This document shows positions 1 through 14,500 of a stretch of 64,000 bases of DNA, one piece after another. Below the pieces are notes generated by a model, which saw only the letters and a list, made by a program, of their open reading frames with translations, was not told the DNA's origin and ran no database searches. Origin of the DNA: Rhabdophis nuchalis (taxonomy: Eukaryota > Chordata > Lepidosauria > Squamata > Natricidae); NCBI GenBank assembly GCA_039707465.1, contig CM077643.1:375713919-375777918 (forward strand), written 5' to 3'. The first letter of the stretch is position 1, and each line of letters opens with the position of its first letter. The position numbers and the translations under genes are program-made.

Positions 1-283
1 CACGGCACAAAAAACAATAAGTCTAAAAAGGTTAAAGGTTAAGGTAAAATAAGGTATGTTGTTACTACTGGCAGCCTTTTAGGGACTTCTTCCTGCCCCC
101 AAAACTGAAAATACTTATGGACTTCTCTATAGATATGGACTGGATGATAAATGAAGAAATAATTGTTTGTAAATCTGGAGGTGATGAAGAGTCTTTAAAT
201 GTGTTGCTTGTGATGAAATTTGGAAGCAATTTCTTTATACATTTTTTTCTCTTTATTATGTTCTTACTTTTCTTTTTCCTTGT

Positions 284-286
284 ACT

Positions 287-374
<88 letters not shown>

Positions 375-376
375 TC
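284..376. repeat. (CTTT)n microsatellite
   Basis: Over 20 units of CTTT in the first ADCY3 intron of the window. Confidence 0.95.
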
Positions 377-599
377 AAGTTTAGCTAGTATAATTTTTAC
401 TATTAGAATTAAAATTCTTCATAAAAATTTGTCAGGGATGTTCTACTAAAAATACTTTTTATTTATTTCAGGAGAGTGGTGTATTCTATTTGTGTTAATT
501 CTGAAAGTCCTGAAAGTTCTGGACTTTTCTCTGGTCTTTTTCTCTCATACACATTTTCTCCTTTATTAAGGCTGACTGCTTTTTCTGTGGTCCTTTTAG

Positions 600-762
600 G
601 CGTGTACACATTTCTCAGAGCACCATGAACTGCTTAAAAGGAGAATATGAGGTGGAACCAGGAGATGGTGGGTCACGATGTGAATATCTAAAGGAAAAGG
701 GGATTACCACCTACCTCATAATAGTCCCGAAGCAGGCACTCAAGAATGGGATCAATGGGGTG
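600..762 (+). CDS. ADCY3: ADCY3 exon: end of C1a domain
   Basis: The acceptor is tccttttag before 600 and the donor gtgagt starts at 763. One leading base completes a codon, then the frame reads [20 protein letters not shown] and [13 protein letters not shown], the conserved end of the first cyclase domain. A second possible donor 3 bp upstream (gtggtg) is much weaker. Confidence 0.93.
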
Positions 763-3700
763 GTGAGTATTCCTTTCACTAGATCCTTTGAAAAGGATGG
801 AATTATATATCAGCTTTGTTAGGATCGGAGGAAAGAGAAGAACATGTTCTCATCTAACTTTTTCCTTTTAACTTCATCACGATACCAGGTCAGATTGATG
901 CTTGATTTTAATTTGGATTGATTATCTTGATACTGCTGCTGCTATTCGCTATTGTTAAGCACTTGAATGTTTTTCTTTCTAACACGAAAGTTATTTTGAG
1001 TGGGACTTCTCTACATTTAGAGAAGAAAATTGTGAGAAGAGGTCTAATACCTTTTGGACACTTACAGTCATTTAGATAACGTAGCCCTATACACATTGTT
1101 CTTTTTCTTTTTCTGTTTCATGTCACAGAAATTATCTGTCTCATCCTCCCACGGAAACTCACCTCAATTGATCAACACGAAAGAATGCAATGGGAGCATT
1201 AATACAACCTGCACAACTCCAGATGAGGCAGAAGAATCGGACACTAGGGTAAAGCGGCAAAATGGATAGAGAAGAATAAATAAACGCTTCATGGACATGT
1301 GTTCGAAGAAAAACTGCTTATATGTAAAATGTAAAAATTATATCCCAATGGTACTTTTTCTAGAGGCAACTGGTTTTCCTGGTTTTTCTTTGAAGATATT
1401 TCACTTCTCATCCAAGAAACGTCTTCAATTCTGAGCTGAAGAAGCTTCTTGGATGAGAAACAAAACGTCTTCAAAGAAAAACCAGAAAACCAGTTGCCTC
1501 TTGAAAAAGCAGCTTTGGGACAACCATGACCTGGATGACTGAGAATCTCCATAGATATTTGTTGGTTTACTATTCTACATGGGACTATCTCTAAAGATAC
1601 TTCCAACATATAATTGGTACAAAACATAACTGCCATATTAAGCTACATGAAGCAATGTAAGGTTGATTATTTATGTATATTTGCATGTGTATAGATGGGG
1701 TGGGGGGTTGTGGATAGAAAAGTAAGCATTAATAAATCCTTCTAGGGCTGTGTACATTTTAAAATGCTTTTCAAAAATAAAATCTTTAAAAATGAAAATT
1801 GAATCAATAACCAGTTGACCTTAACCAGGTAATAAAAACTAAGAGGAAGTTTATGGGCAGTAAATCCAACATTTAAAAAACCACACCTTTACATGGATGA
1901 AGGTTGTGAGGGAAGGAGGGTAAACAAAAGACATTGAATATCAGATTAATTTTGTAGCAAATTTCCAAACATGAGAGTGTTCTGTGTCGAGAAGCTCTCT
2001 AATAAGTACTTGCCTGTCTTTAGGCCTCTGATGAGGATTGGTATAAAGTTCAGTCAAGCTTGGTGACTTGTGCCATCTGTTACACTTCTCCTAGGCCTAG
2101 GCCCTAGGGAATACTAAGAAACTATTTGCATGCAGAGAACGACCGTTCTGCAGTGCCTCTGCCAGCAAAAACAGAGAGTTGCAGGAAGTCATTGCAGCCA
2201 AAAACTGAGCTTGGGAGCCCGTTTTCGCTAGCAGACTGCTTGGGCCACATGCGCACCTGACATGAGTGAGGTCGAGCTGGCCGTGCCCCCCCTGCCCCCC
2301 CACCCAGGTCATACACAACCCTGATGCAGCCCTTAATGAAAGTTTGACACCCCTGTGCTAAATAATCAAGCAAGTGTACATTAAGCACTAAGTTCTCTTA
2401 ATATATACTTGAAGCCTTAATATAGGTTTCATACAATTATACCCTCCTATTTCAGATATTACACACTTGATCCTTTAACCTACTTGGTTTGAACTTGTCC
2501 TAGTTCAAACCAAGTAGGTTTGAACTAGGACATATTACCATTCTGAGTAATATTAACAGGATGTTAAGATGACTCTGGGTAAGATGACTCTGTTGCATGT
2601 TAAGGATGTATATGATTTTCTTCAGTATATTCCCAGGATTGGAATGCATCAAGCAGTAGAAGTGTGGATTTGAGGGCAAAGATTAGCTAAAGGGGTTATT
2701 ATATATAATTGGAAGTAAAAATCTATGCTTCATTTGCTGCAATATTGCTGATCTGCATTGTTTGCTAACATTTTAATTAAGTCTTTGGGACAAAGAAGAT
2801 GACTGACATTATATGGCAAAAGTCTTAAAAATATTTTTCTTAAAATATGATTTCTAGTCCCTTTCTCTTTTCTTTATTGCTGTATGTTTTGATTTTGTAG
2901 TGGAGTTGATATCTATGGAGATTCTCAGTCATCCCACTCGTGATTGTCCCAAAAATGCTGTTGAAAAGGCCTTTTGAACAGCATCTTTGAATGGAGTTGA
3001 TATTTAATGTTTTCCATATTTTCTATTTATTTGTTTGTATAATACATTTAAAACACTTGAGTGATACCTTTTCCAAAATCAGAAAGTATTGCAAAGATGT
3101 TTTCTTTGCACATTACACAGAAAAAAAAGTATGTGTGTGTGTTTGTGGTGTGTATGTTTAAAATTACAACATGGTTTCACGGTTTTTATTTCCAGCTGTT
3201 AATTTTATCTGACTACTTCACCAGAACATGATATACAATTCTTTTTTGTAGATCTTTTGCCTATGTTCTTGGTGTGTCATCCATGTGTGGCAACATGACT
3301 ACCATTCCCTTCCTTGTTTTTAAAGAGTTACTTTGATTTAAAAATTAAATGGAAAAGTGTATGTTTAAATTTTATGGTAAATACCATATTTTTCAGACGA
3401 TAAGACCCTGGTTTATAAGATGCACCAAGTAAGAAAAAAAAGTTTTTGTCCTCCCTGGCCTCCAGGAGCAGAATGCAGGCTTTAGCAGGGCTGGGGGAAG
3501 GCAAAAACACCCTTGTTTTTGTGAAAAATGGGAGGAAAATGGGGCGTTTTTTGCAAAAACCAAGGCATTTTTGCCTTCCCCTAGCCCTGCTGAAGCCTGC
3601 AGAGTACTGCTGGGGGCTGAGAGAAGGCAAAACACCTCCATTTATGTGAAAAACAGCCCATTTTTTGCCCATTTTCCATAAAAACAGAGGCATTTTTTTC

Positions 3701-6700
3701 CTTCCCCCAGCCCTGCTGAAGCCTGCAGAGTGCTTCCGGGGGCTGGGGGAAGGCAAAATGGCCTCAATTTTTGCGAGAAATGACTCATTTTTGGAGGCCA
3801 AAAATGGCTGTATTCGGTGTATAAGACACATCAACATTTCCACGCTCTTTTAGGGTGGGGGGAGTATCTCTTATAATCCGAAAAATACAGTAACTGGAGA
3901 TTTTTTTCTAAAACTGCCCACGGTCAAAAACAGAGATGAAGTTAGGCTGGGCAGGAAGAGAACCTCTTTGAGGGATGGGTGGGATGGGAAAAGATAAATA
4001 GACGAGGTAGCAGAAAACAATCCCATCAGTCTACTTGGTATAAAGAAGCGCTCAGAATTGCCTTGAATTGCAAGATGGGTGACAAATTCAACACACAAAT
4101 AAATAAAATTGTGCTTTAAAAAAAAAAAAAAACCTTGTTTAATTAAATTTCAGCAGAAAGTAAAATACAACTTTTTATTCGCTTTCTTTTCTATCCAGGT
4201 AGTGAATCCTTCCTTTCCCAACCCTCGAAGGCGTCTTCGCTTACGGGACTTAGCAGAGAGAGTGGTGGATGCTTCAGAAAATGAGCAGGAACTCAATAAA
4301 TTGCTTAATGAAGCCTTGCTGGAGAGGGAATCTGTCCAGGCGTATGTCTTCTCTTTTCCTTCCAACTTAGAGCTAATTGTGTGGTGTTTTTTTTTCTCCA
4401 TTCCAATGTTTCTCTCTTCCTCTACCAGTTTGAATATCACACTTACTATCAATAATGTCCACCACTGCTGTGGTTTCAGACTTTCCCCCTGATTCAGGTC
4501 CTTGTCCTGCTTTGGATGCTATTTTGTATTGTATTTGTATTCTGGAGACTTAATTTTAGGTGTTTTTATTATTGTATTTACTTTCTACTTTTCTTCTATC
4601 TTACAATTCAAGCTGCAAATTCTCTTTGTTATGTTGGTGTATTTATTCCATTGGACCCCTATTCAGAAAATCACTGGGCTGATTCAGAAAATATTTCCAT
4701 TGTCTGGTCTCTGCCTCTGTAGTATAAACTTTTATTTTATTTTATTTTAAAAAAGCTTCACACAGCATTTAAAGAATAGATCATCCTTTTAGTCCTCATA
4801 CGCTTGTATAAAACTGAAGAACAAACCATTCTCAGCATAGTGAGCTGACTTTTCAATCATGATTTAAGATGATAAGGTTTTTTTTTCCAAAATAAAACGA
4901 TAAATAGCATCGAGGGGGATTTTAAAGAATTTCTTAGGGGCATATCAATTGCAGCCTCATATGTAACAGTGATCAGAACAGCTGCTTTGTTCCTGAGGCT
5001 TCAAAGAGATAATGCCAGAATTGAGATAGATGGGCCATTCTCATCTGGAATGAGGCAGCTTTCTATTTGCCGAGATAAGAGTTCAAAAATTTAGATTTTA
5101 GATTTAGATTTTATTCAATTTATATCCCGCCCTTCTCCAAAAGGACCCAGGGCGGCGCACAGGAATTTAAAACAACATACAAAAATAGTACAAAATAAAA
5201 CCTATTAAATAACAAAAACCTGCGCTAAAACCAATTAAAATCCCACATTTAAAACTATCTAATATTAGTCACAGCGGAGGCTATGTTAGGCTGGCTTGAT
5301 GAAATAAGTGTGTTTTTAAACACTGGCAGAAGAGGCGGAGGTCGGTGATGGTGCGGAGTTCAGGGAGTAGGTCGTTCCACAGGGCAGGGCCCGCCACAGA
5401 GAAGGGCCCAAAAGATCCATGCAGGATCAGAACAAAGACCCTTCTAGTCCAACATTCTCCTACGGCTAAATAAGATGCCTTTGGAAGTCCACAAGCAGAA
5501 TACTTCCCTCAAATGGTAGGCAGTTAAAGACACAACGATTTTTCTTGCTAAAACTGGACTGAGACCGTATCATTTTACCACAATTCTAAAAATCCCATAC
5601 ATTCTAGATGAGGATCCTAAATATCTGACATGTTCTAAATATCTTGACAGGCTAAAAGGCAGGTCCACCTATCGCCTAACCATGCGTTTCATTGATCCTG
5701 AGATGGAGACACGTTACTCTGTGGAAAAAGAGAAGCAAAGCGGGGCTGCCTTCAGCTGTTCATGTGTGGTCCTGTTCTTTACTGCTATGGTGGAGATCTT
5801 CATTGATCCATGGTTAGTACAGCTAGATCTATGATGCTGTGCCCTTTTCAAACAGGGGTGTTAGAAAACAGGTAATCCTTGATTTACAATCACAATCATT
5901 ATTAAATGAGGCATCATGTGACTACACCCTTTTTTACAATCCTTTTTGCTGTGAATACAAAAAAGAAACATCTTCCCCCATTGATTTCACTTATCCGAAA
6001 CTGGTTGCAAAGGTTGCAAATGGTGGATCATGTAATTCTAGGACGCTGCAGCCATTGTAAATGTGAGCCAAGTGCCCAAATCATAATGATATGACTATGA
6101 GGAACATTCTTTTTAGCACTGTTGTCAGCTTCAAACAGTTGCTAAATGAATGATAGTAAGTCAAGGACTACCTGTAGTGCTAAGGATGAAATTAAACATA
6201 GGCAACGTGGTTAATGTGCTGATACAGTGCCTGGAGTCAATTTAGCTTGGGTTTATAGCTGATTTATTCCAGGAATATTCAATCCCTGACTCTGAATGGA
6301 GTTGTACTTCCCAGCTCAGAGGTCTGAAATTTAGGAAATTCTGAGACTGATCGCTTCTGCCTGAAGAGCAGGTAGTAACTGGGACTAGGAGGATTTTTGT
6401 TCATTTTATATACTCATTACAAGCAATGTTGGCTCAAGAAAGCCCTGGTCAGTCACTTCCCACTGGGATTGCTATAAAAATTCTCTACATGGAAGCTATA
6501 GCTCAGGAGTCTCAAGACAGTATCTTGTGGCCCCCACCGTGATATGAAAGTATATTAGTGCGGCCTGCAGGGGGAGTGAATCCCTTATGCGGCCCAGCCT
6601 CACCCAACCTCTGCCTCCAACGGCCCCCAGGTAAATTGAGTTTGAGACCCCTGCTATAGCTAGTACAGAATGCACCTGTCATCCCTCTAGGGTAAACCAG

Positions 6701-9700
6701 ATGAAAAAAACCAATATCATACAGGCATAAAACTACTTTTGTTAGAACAGTTAATAGAATCTTGCAAGTCTGAAGGTGCTTCCCTTCTCCATCCCTTCAT
6801 GTGAATTAGGGGACATTTTATTAAGTTTGTTCTTTGAAATGGGCTTAAACCACATTTGTCTGGTCATTGGCTTTTGAATGGATATTCCCAATGCTCTTCA
6901 AGGCCACTCCCTATTTCCTCTACAGCAGGGGTCTCCAACCTTTGCAACTTTAAGTCTGAAGGACTTCAGCTCCCAGACTTCTCCAGAGAAGAATTCTGGG
7001 AGCTGAAGTCCTTCAGAGTTAAAGTTGCAAAGGTTGGAGACCCCTGCTCTACAGTACCAGCCAAAGCAATGATCTCTCTGCTTTGAGAGCTCTATGAGTT
7101 GCTCAATAGCTTCCAGGTGCAAATCAAGACATTTGTAGTTACCTTTAAGGTTATAGTTCCAGAGCTGGTTAACTGAAGAACTGCCTTTTCTTGTATCTGC
7201 CCATTAAACTAGTTCAGAGGTTTCCAAACTTGGCAACTTTAAGATTTGTGGACAGCTGAAGAAGTCCACAAATCTTAAAGTTGCCAAGTTTGGGAACCTC
7301 TGAACTAGATCAAATAGGATCAACTTCCTCCAGATCCTATGAGATTGTTGCTTGGAAATTGGCATTTTTAGTAGCTGTCCCTACTCTTTTGAAACCCTGC
7401 TTGGCAAAAGTTTGGTCAGCTTCATGCCCCTCTTGGGTTTTAGAACAATTGTGAAGATTTACTTGTTTAGTCCTGCCCAGAAAGAGGGTGTGTGCGCACA
7501 TGAAATACAGACATATAACAATCACATGCATTTTTTTCATTTTTATATTGTTGTTTTTATATATATTTGGGGCTGGGTGTGTATGACAGTCTTATCTGCC
7601 CAGAACCTTCAGGAATAGGCAAGAAGAAACAATTATATAAAATAATGCCAAAAATTATGTGCCAAAATATTCTTTTATAACAGGGAATGTGACTGTCTCT
7701 GCAGTCAGAATAAAATACTGATCTTTGATCTTCCTTTTTATATCTGCTGTTTTTTTTTAAATTTCCTATTCTGCTGCAGGCTGCTAGCAAATTATGTGAC
7801 ATTTGTTGTTGGCGAAGTCCTTCTACTCATCTTGACTCTTTGTTCACTTGCTGCCATCTTTCCCAGGGTAAGATCTCCTTCAAAACACAAAATTGTTAAC
7901 TATTTTAGCAATCTCATTCTTTGCCGTTCTTCAATGCCAAATGTGGTTTTTCCCCCCACATACTACCAGAAATATTTGTGGTCTATGAAAATATTTCTTA
8001 TTTCAAGTTCCACCTGAGCTATAATAGTAGGATTCTTATATTTGTTTATTGTGTGTACATATGCATTGATGTATTTTCAACTCTGTGACTTTCCATCTAG
8101 AGTGTGGATGGTGCCATTGTGAAGTCAGTTTGAGTGGGCACAGCCATATTTGTCGGGCAGCTTTTCTGCTTGTTTTAATTGAGGGGACTTAAGAGACAGA
8201 AATGAAGATTTCTTTTGCAGCAACTTAAGGCATTCATTTTGTCCCTTAAGCCCCCCCCCCCCCCCCCGAAAAATAGCCTGCTTCTTATGTTTTTCAAATT
8301 CCAATGTTTTAGGGGTGGGTTGCTGCCGGTTCGGTTTGCTTGCGTGCCTGCCACACGTTGCTTGCGCATGCGCAGTTGCCTATGCAACTTGTTCTGCTCA
8401 TTTTATAATGTTCTGTGCATGCACAGAACATTATAAAATGAGTAAAACTTGGCAGCAACGGCATGGGCGACCAGTCTGGGGGGCGTGGTGAGCCTGCCAT
8501 TCGTACCGGTTCGGCGACCCAGTTACAATTTCAATTACCTGTTCGTCTGAACCGGTGCGAACTTGTAGCAACCCCCTTCTGTAATGGTTTATTTGGATAG
8601 GGTCAGTGTGTTTGATAGTCTTAATTTGGGAGGGTTGCAGTTTTCCTTCTTTCATGTTTCTCTTCTCACAATCTCTACATGGGGCTTCCCTTGAGGTGCA
8701 CTCGAAAGCTACAGTTAGTTCAGAATGCAGCCGCACGGGTGATTACGGGAGCTTCGAGGCACTCCCATATAACACCGATCCTGCGCGAGCTGCACTGGCT
8801 TCCTGTGGTCTTTCGGGTGCGCTTCAAGGTTTTGACGACCATCTTCAAAGCGCTCCATGGCTCGGGACCTAGTTATATGCGAGACTGTCTCCTGCCCCAT
8901 ACATCCCTTAGACCAGGGGTCCCCAACCCCCGGGCCGCGGACCGGTGCCGGTCCGTGGCTGGGTGGGAGCCGGGCCGCAGGGCTGGAGAGGAGGAGGGAG
9001 GGAGGAGGGGGCAGCCCCCTGAGCAGAGCGCGCGGGAGAACGCAGGCGCGGCTGTTCGCGCCGTTGGAGTGTCGCTCTTCCTCCTCCCTCGTCGACGGAG
9101 GTACTCCGATTCCCTCCCCTGCTGGCATGCCGGCCACTCGTTTTCTTCCAGGGGCTGCGGAGGCTCCGCGGACGGGGGAGGGAACTGGCGGCCGTAGGGA
9201 GGTTGCTCCGGCGGCGCACAGGAGTCCCTCCGTCGACGAGGGTGGAGGAAGAGCCCCCACCATCCTCCTGCGTTCTCCCGCGCGCTCTGCCCAATGGGCT
9301 GCCCCCTCCTCCCTACTCCTCTTCTCCAGCCCTGCAGCCCGGCTCCTACCCAGCCACGGAGCCAGACCGAGCGAACGAGTGACCAAGCACGGCGGACGGG
9401 CTGAGGAGGCTGGGGGGGACGGGACGATGACAGACACACATAGAGAGACAGAGAGAGGGAGGGAGGGAGAGAAAGATAGACAGAGAGAAAGAGACAGAAA
9501 GGAAAGAAAGACAGAAAAAGATACAGAAAGAGAGAAAGAGAGAGAAAGAGAAAGAGGGAAAGAGAAAAAGAAAGAAAGAGAAAGAAATAAAGAGAGAAAG
9601 GGAGAGAAAGAAAGAAATCGCGAGAGAAAGAAAGACAGAGACAAAGAAAGAGAAAGAAAGAGAGAGAGAGAGAAAGAAAGAAAGAAAAAGAAAGAAAGAA

Positions 9701-9701
9701 A

Positions 9702-9753
<52 letters not shown>

Positions 9754-11428
9754 ACTTATGACCACAGTTGAGGCCAAAAGTTTGGTTGCAACCAAGATCA
9801 TTGTTAAGTGAGTTTCACATTTTCCAAGTTGGCTACGCCCACCCAGTCACATGACTGCTGAGCCACTCAGCTGGTCCGCAGAATTTTCTTTAAAATGAAA
9901 CCGGTCCCTGGTGAAAAAAAGGTTGGGGACCCGTGCCTTAGACCAATACGCTCCCACAGAGAGGGCCTTCTCAGGGTGCTGTCGGCCAGACAATGCCGAC
10001 TGGCGACACCCAGGGGAAGGGCCTTCTCTGTGGCGGGCCCTGCCCTGTGGAACGACCTACCCCCAGAACTTCGTACCATCACCGACCTCCGCCTCTTCAC
10101 CAGTGTTTAAAAACACACCTCTTTCATCAAGCCGGCCTAACATAACCTCCGCTGGGACTAGTTTAGATAGTTTATTTCGGGGATTTTAATTGGTTTGTAG
10201 CGCACGACAGGCATTTAATAGGTTTTTAAATTTTGTATTACGATTTTGTATGTATTTTAAATTCCTGTGCGCCGCCCTGGGTCCTTTTGGAGAAGGGCGG
10301 GATATAAATCTAATAAATAAAATAAAATAAAATAAAATAAATAAAATCTGAAAAACAGTATCTTCAATTGTTATAACTGGCAGGAGCTCTGGGTTGGTAT
10401 AAAGGCACTGAGGCAATTTTTCTGCTAATAATCTATAGTATCTTCATAGCACCATCGAGCTATCACCGAAGTGCTATGAAGTCTTTCCTTGTGACTGTTA
10501 TTTTAGGCAGAATTTGGGACAACAATGAATGAATGACTCTAGAAAATGCAATTAATTGTTAATAAGGAGATGGCTAAAGATGCCATGGACTGAGGCATAC
10601 AAAATGGTACTATTACTTAACTAGTGTCTCATTTCCATTCTTGTCCCCCACAGGAAATTAACCTACTCCTGCATAGTCTATCAGTGCTGGGTGCTACATC
10701 AGTGCTAGAATAAATTTAAATAATAATGCATTTTTATTAATACAGGTTTTCCCTAAAAAGCTCGTGTCTTTTTCCACATGGATTGACAGAACTCGTTGGG
10801 CCAGGAACACCTGGGCCATGTCTGCCATTTTCATCCTAACCATGGCTGACATTGTAGATATGGTAAGCAAAGATTGAAAAAAAGACTTTTTTTCTTTCTT
10901 GATGTCATTGCACCCTGCTAGCTTTCTAGCTAGAGGTGAGAAAAAAATTGAGAAAGAATTAAAAATAGATTTTAATACACAGATAATAGAAAGGACTGAT
11001 CCTCCTTAGCAAGAGGTTTATATTTTTCTCCCTCATCCATCCTCCAAGCAAATTTTAAAAAAAAACAACCCTTGACACATCAAAACCTTTTCTCCAGTCC
11101 TACCTTCCAAGTAAGTTCCAAGTAAGAGGGGACAGTGAAGCTACCCCCCCCCCTTTTCTAAACCATTTAGCATGACATGTGATTGACACTTGCTGTGAAC
11201 ATCTTTTCTGGCTGAGTTGATAAGTGTATGAAGAGTTGTACAATGGAAATCATTATGGGAAATTAGTAAAAAGCCAGCTGCAGTTGATTATTTTTAGTAC
11301 CTGTTAATAATTGGCCAGACCTTGAGCTCTTCTGTGCTAAAACTGATATGGAAATACTGCTATTTTCAGGCTGGCAAACTTGGTTGAGGTTTCCAAAAGG
11401 GGCGGAGGAAGAGAACGAAGACTGTTTT

Positions 11429-11484
<56 letters not shown>

Positions 11485-11486
11485 TT

Positions 11487-11542
<56 letters not shown>

Positions 11543-14500
11543 TTTCTGTCTCTCTGAAAAAAATGGTGCATGGATTATTTATTGCAGTGCCTTTTCCTTC
11601 TCCTTTCTATTACTGGCCATGTTTGGAATGGTGCGTTGATAATGGAGTCTTGCGAAGGAGGATCAGTCCAGGTTTTGTTAATCCATCAGAAAACATCCAA
11701 GGTTTAAAAATCAATTAGACAAATCTTCAGATTGTCCTGTGGTGACTCTTTTTTTATCCTTTGATGGTTTTAAAAGCCATTGGGTGATACGGTGTGTTTT
11801 CATGTAACACATGTTGAGCTTACACAGACTGTTTTGATAGATCATAGAAAAAAACAGAGAAAACTGACAGCAGAAAAAGACTTAGTGATCCATTGAGTCT
11901 GCATTTGAGAGGGTGGTTTTTTTTTGTTGCTTTCTTTTAATTTTGTAAAAATTATATATTTTCTTTAAAAAGTATTTTTTGTTGACTGGTGGACATGTGA
12001 TTATCAAATGCTTTGTTCCTCCGAGTTAGCACCATTTTTGTTGCCTATCTCTGAACTCAAATCTTATCCAGAACTGGACATAGCGTTCCAAATGGGGTCT
12101 GACTAAAGCCCTATACCAGTGATGGCAAACCTTTTTTGCCTTGGGTGCCAAAAGCACACGAGCGCGTGCTATCGCGCACACTCGCATGCCCACCCCCATA
12201 ATTTAATGCCCCCCACACCATGCTTCCTGCGCATGCACGTGTGACCCTCCCACTGCCCAGCGTATGCACTTTCTTGGAGCCTGCGGAGGGTGAAAACGGC
12301 CTAACACACAAACAGGAAGTTCGGGAATGGACTTCCGGGTTGCCTGTTGGGCCATTTTTCTCCCACCGGAAGCTTCAGGAGTTTATCAGGGAAGCCTCCA
12401 GAGGGAGAAAACCAGCCAAAAATCAAGGCCAAAAACCAGCTGGCCAGTGTACACATGCGCTCTGGAGCTGACAGGGCAATACCTTGTGTGCTCTCATAAA
12501 TGGCTCTGCGTGGCACCTGTGGCACATGTGACACAGGTTTGCCATCAGGGCCCTATACAGTGGAATTAGGATGTTTTTTTTCCTGCTGGTGATCCTCTAG
12601 TGATGCACCCCAGAATTTTGTTTGCCTTCACTGGCTACAGTGCCTGGCTACAGTGTTTACTCATTTTGCAGTCGCCTGCTGTGAGCACACCTAAATCCTT
12701 TCCCGCCCTGTTGTTCTGTCTACCACTATACCGCTCAATACTGTATTGCTTTTGATGCATTAGTTATTTATTGTTACTGATCGTTTTACAGTGGGTATTA
12801 TGAATCACAGTTCAACTTGTCGGGTATGAAGTTTCATGATTTCAGAAAAAAAACACCTAGCAATATATGTAGTCTAAAAATAAAGATAAAGAGTTGAAGA
12901 GGAAAGAGGGGATGTAATTTAAAATATTAAACGTATGTGTTCTACACCAGATTTACTTGTCAGAGTACAGGGACACACACTGGAAAGAAATCAGAGCAAA
13001 CACAGAACATGTTTTCAGAGTTTTGCTGAATCACAAGTGGATAAACCAGAGTAGAGTTCATTAGCCAAGCTGTGGGCTAGAAATGTAGAATGTTCAGTGA
13101 TGTATTTTACAAACAGAAACGGGGATAATTATCCCTACAACAGGAAGTGACAGTTAGTGAAACTAATTGACATGATTAGTGCTTATGTGTATTATGTTTA
13201 GCACCTAAGGAAAGGAATGACCAAAGATTTCCATGGAGTGGGGTATGTAGGCATAGCATATGTTGGTTGGAAAAATCTAGGTGATCACAAGAGATTTAAT
13301 GTTTTCTGTATCCATGTGGTAGTATCTAATAGTTCTCTAGATATTACACTTTTAGCCAGAAGCATTTTTATCCCTTAACTGGAAAATAGGGATTTTTAAA
13401 ACAGAGGACAGCCTAACCCCGTGATGGCGAACCTATGGCACGGGTGCCACAGGCGGCACGCAGAACCATTTCTTAGGGCACACGAGGCGTTGCCCTGTCA
13501 GCTCCAATGTGCTTGTGTGCACTTGATCAGCTGATTTAGGCCTTCTTTTGAGGCCGTTTTTTGCCGTCTGGGGGCTTCAGGGAAGCTCCTGAAGCCTTTA
13601 GAGGTGGGGGGGGGAGGCTGTTTTCACCCTCCCCAGGCTCCTAGAAAGCCTCTGGAGCTTGGAGGGGGCGAAAAAAGCACGCCAAAAGCAGGGGGTCGTG
13701 CACATTGCATTATGGGTGTGGCGCGCGCATACATGACTCCCCTGCGCTCCTCCTGCTTTTGGCACATGAGCCAAAAAAGTTAGCCATCACTGGGCCCTAA
13801 CGCCTTTTCTTTTGTTTCAACAGCTCAGCTGCCAGCAGTATTACACCACTGTCAATGATACAGTTCCAGCAGTGCTTCCAGGTGGTTGTGTGGAGAATCC
13901 CAAATACTACAGCTACATAGCAGTGTTGGCACTGATTGCAACTATAATGCTGGTGCAAGTCAGCCACATGGTCAAGCTCACTCTGATGGTGACGATCACA
14001 GGGGCAGTGGGAGTGGTCAACATTCTGGCCTGGCAACAGATCTTTGACGAATATGATCAGGAGCGATTCCAGGAGAACATGTAAGAAGCTTTGAGGTCAA
14101 AAATGTCATGGGAGTGGGTTTAGGGTAATATTGGGTTAGGCCAGGGGTGGGCAAACTTTGCAACTTTAAGTCTGCTTGTAATATAAGTCCTACCCCCAAA
14201 ATAAGTCCCAGGTTTGGCTTTGCAACCAAACAAGACAGACAGAGACTTTAGAGCAGGGGTCCCCAACCTCTGCAAGTTTAAGTCTGAAGGACTTCAGCTC
14301 CCAGAATTCTCCAGCCAGCAAAGCTGGCTGGAGAATTCTGGGAGCTGAAGTCCTTCAGACTTAAACTTGCAAAGTTTGCCCACCCCTGGGTTAGGCCATA
14401 TCTGAAGTGAAAAGAGGTTAATCATAATTTGTTCACTTTTTTGTTACTTTTGGTATGCATTGCTCTCTTAAATTACTTAACCAATTTTAATGTATGTTTA

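Larger units (their letters stand above)
1249..4198 (+). other. ADCY3 intron, mixed repeats
   Basis: This intron holds a hairpin MITE (1360-1502), a run of hAT-like sequence near 2140-2360, a small bistable inverted repeat (2477-2532), a MITE-like fragment near 2917-2997 and a MITE with internal tandem repeats (3383-3893). I see no coding sequence between them. Confidence 0.6.

Noticed and set aside
117..449. 110-codon ORF at the left edge
   Set aside because: Mostly (CTTT)n microsatellite; not an ADCY3 exon because no phase-compatible splice sites or homology were seen.
8715..9771. Long ORFs of about 300 codons on both strands (Arg/Glu/Lys-rich on plus, Ser/Phe/Leu-rich on minus)
   Set aside because: They lie within a non-autonomous hAT-like element; composition follows a GC-rich fold-back and a GAAA tract. 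Similar ORFs appear in the inverted copy at 15181-16143. No protein family recognised.
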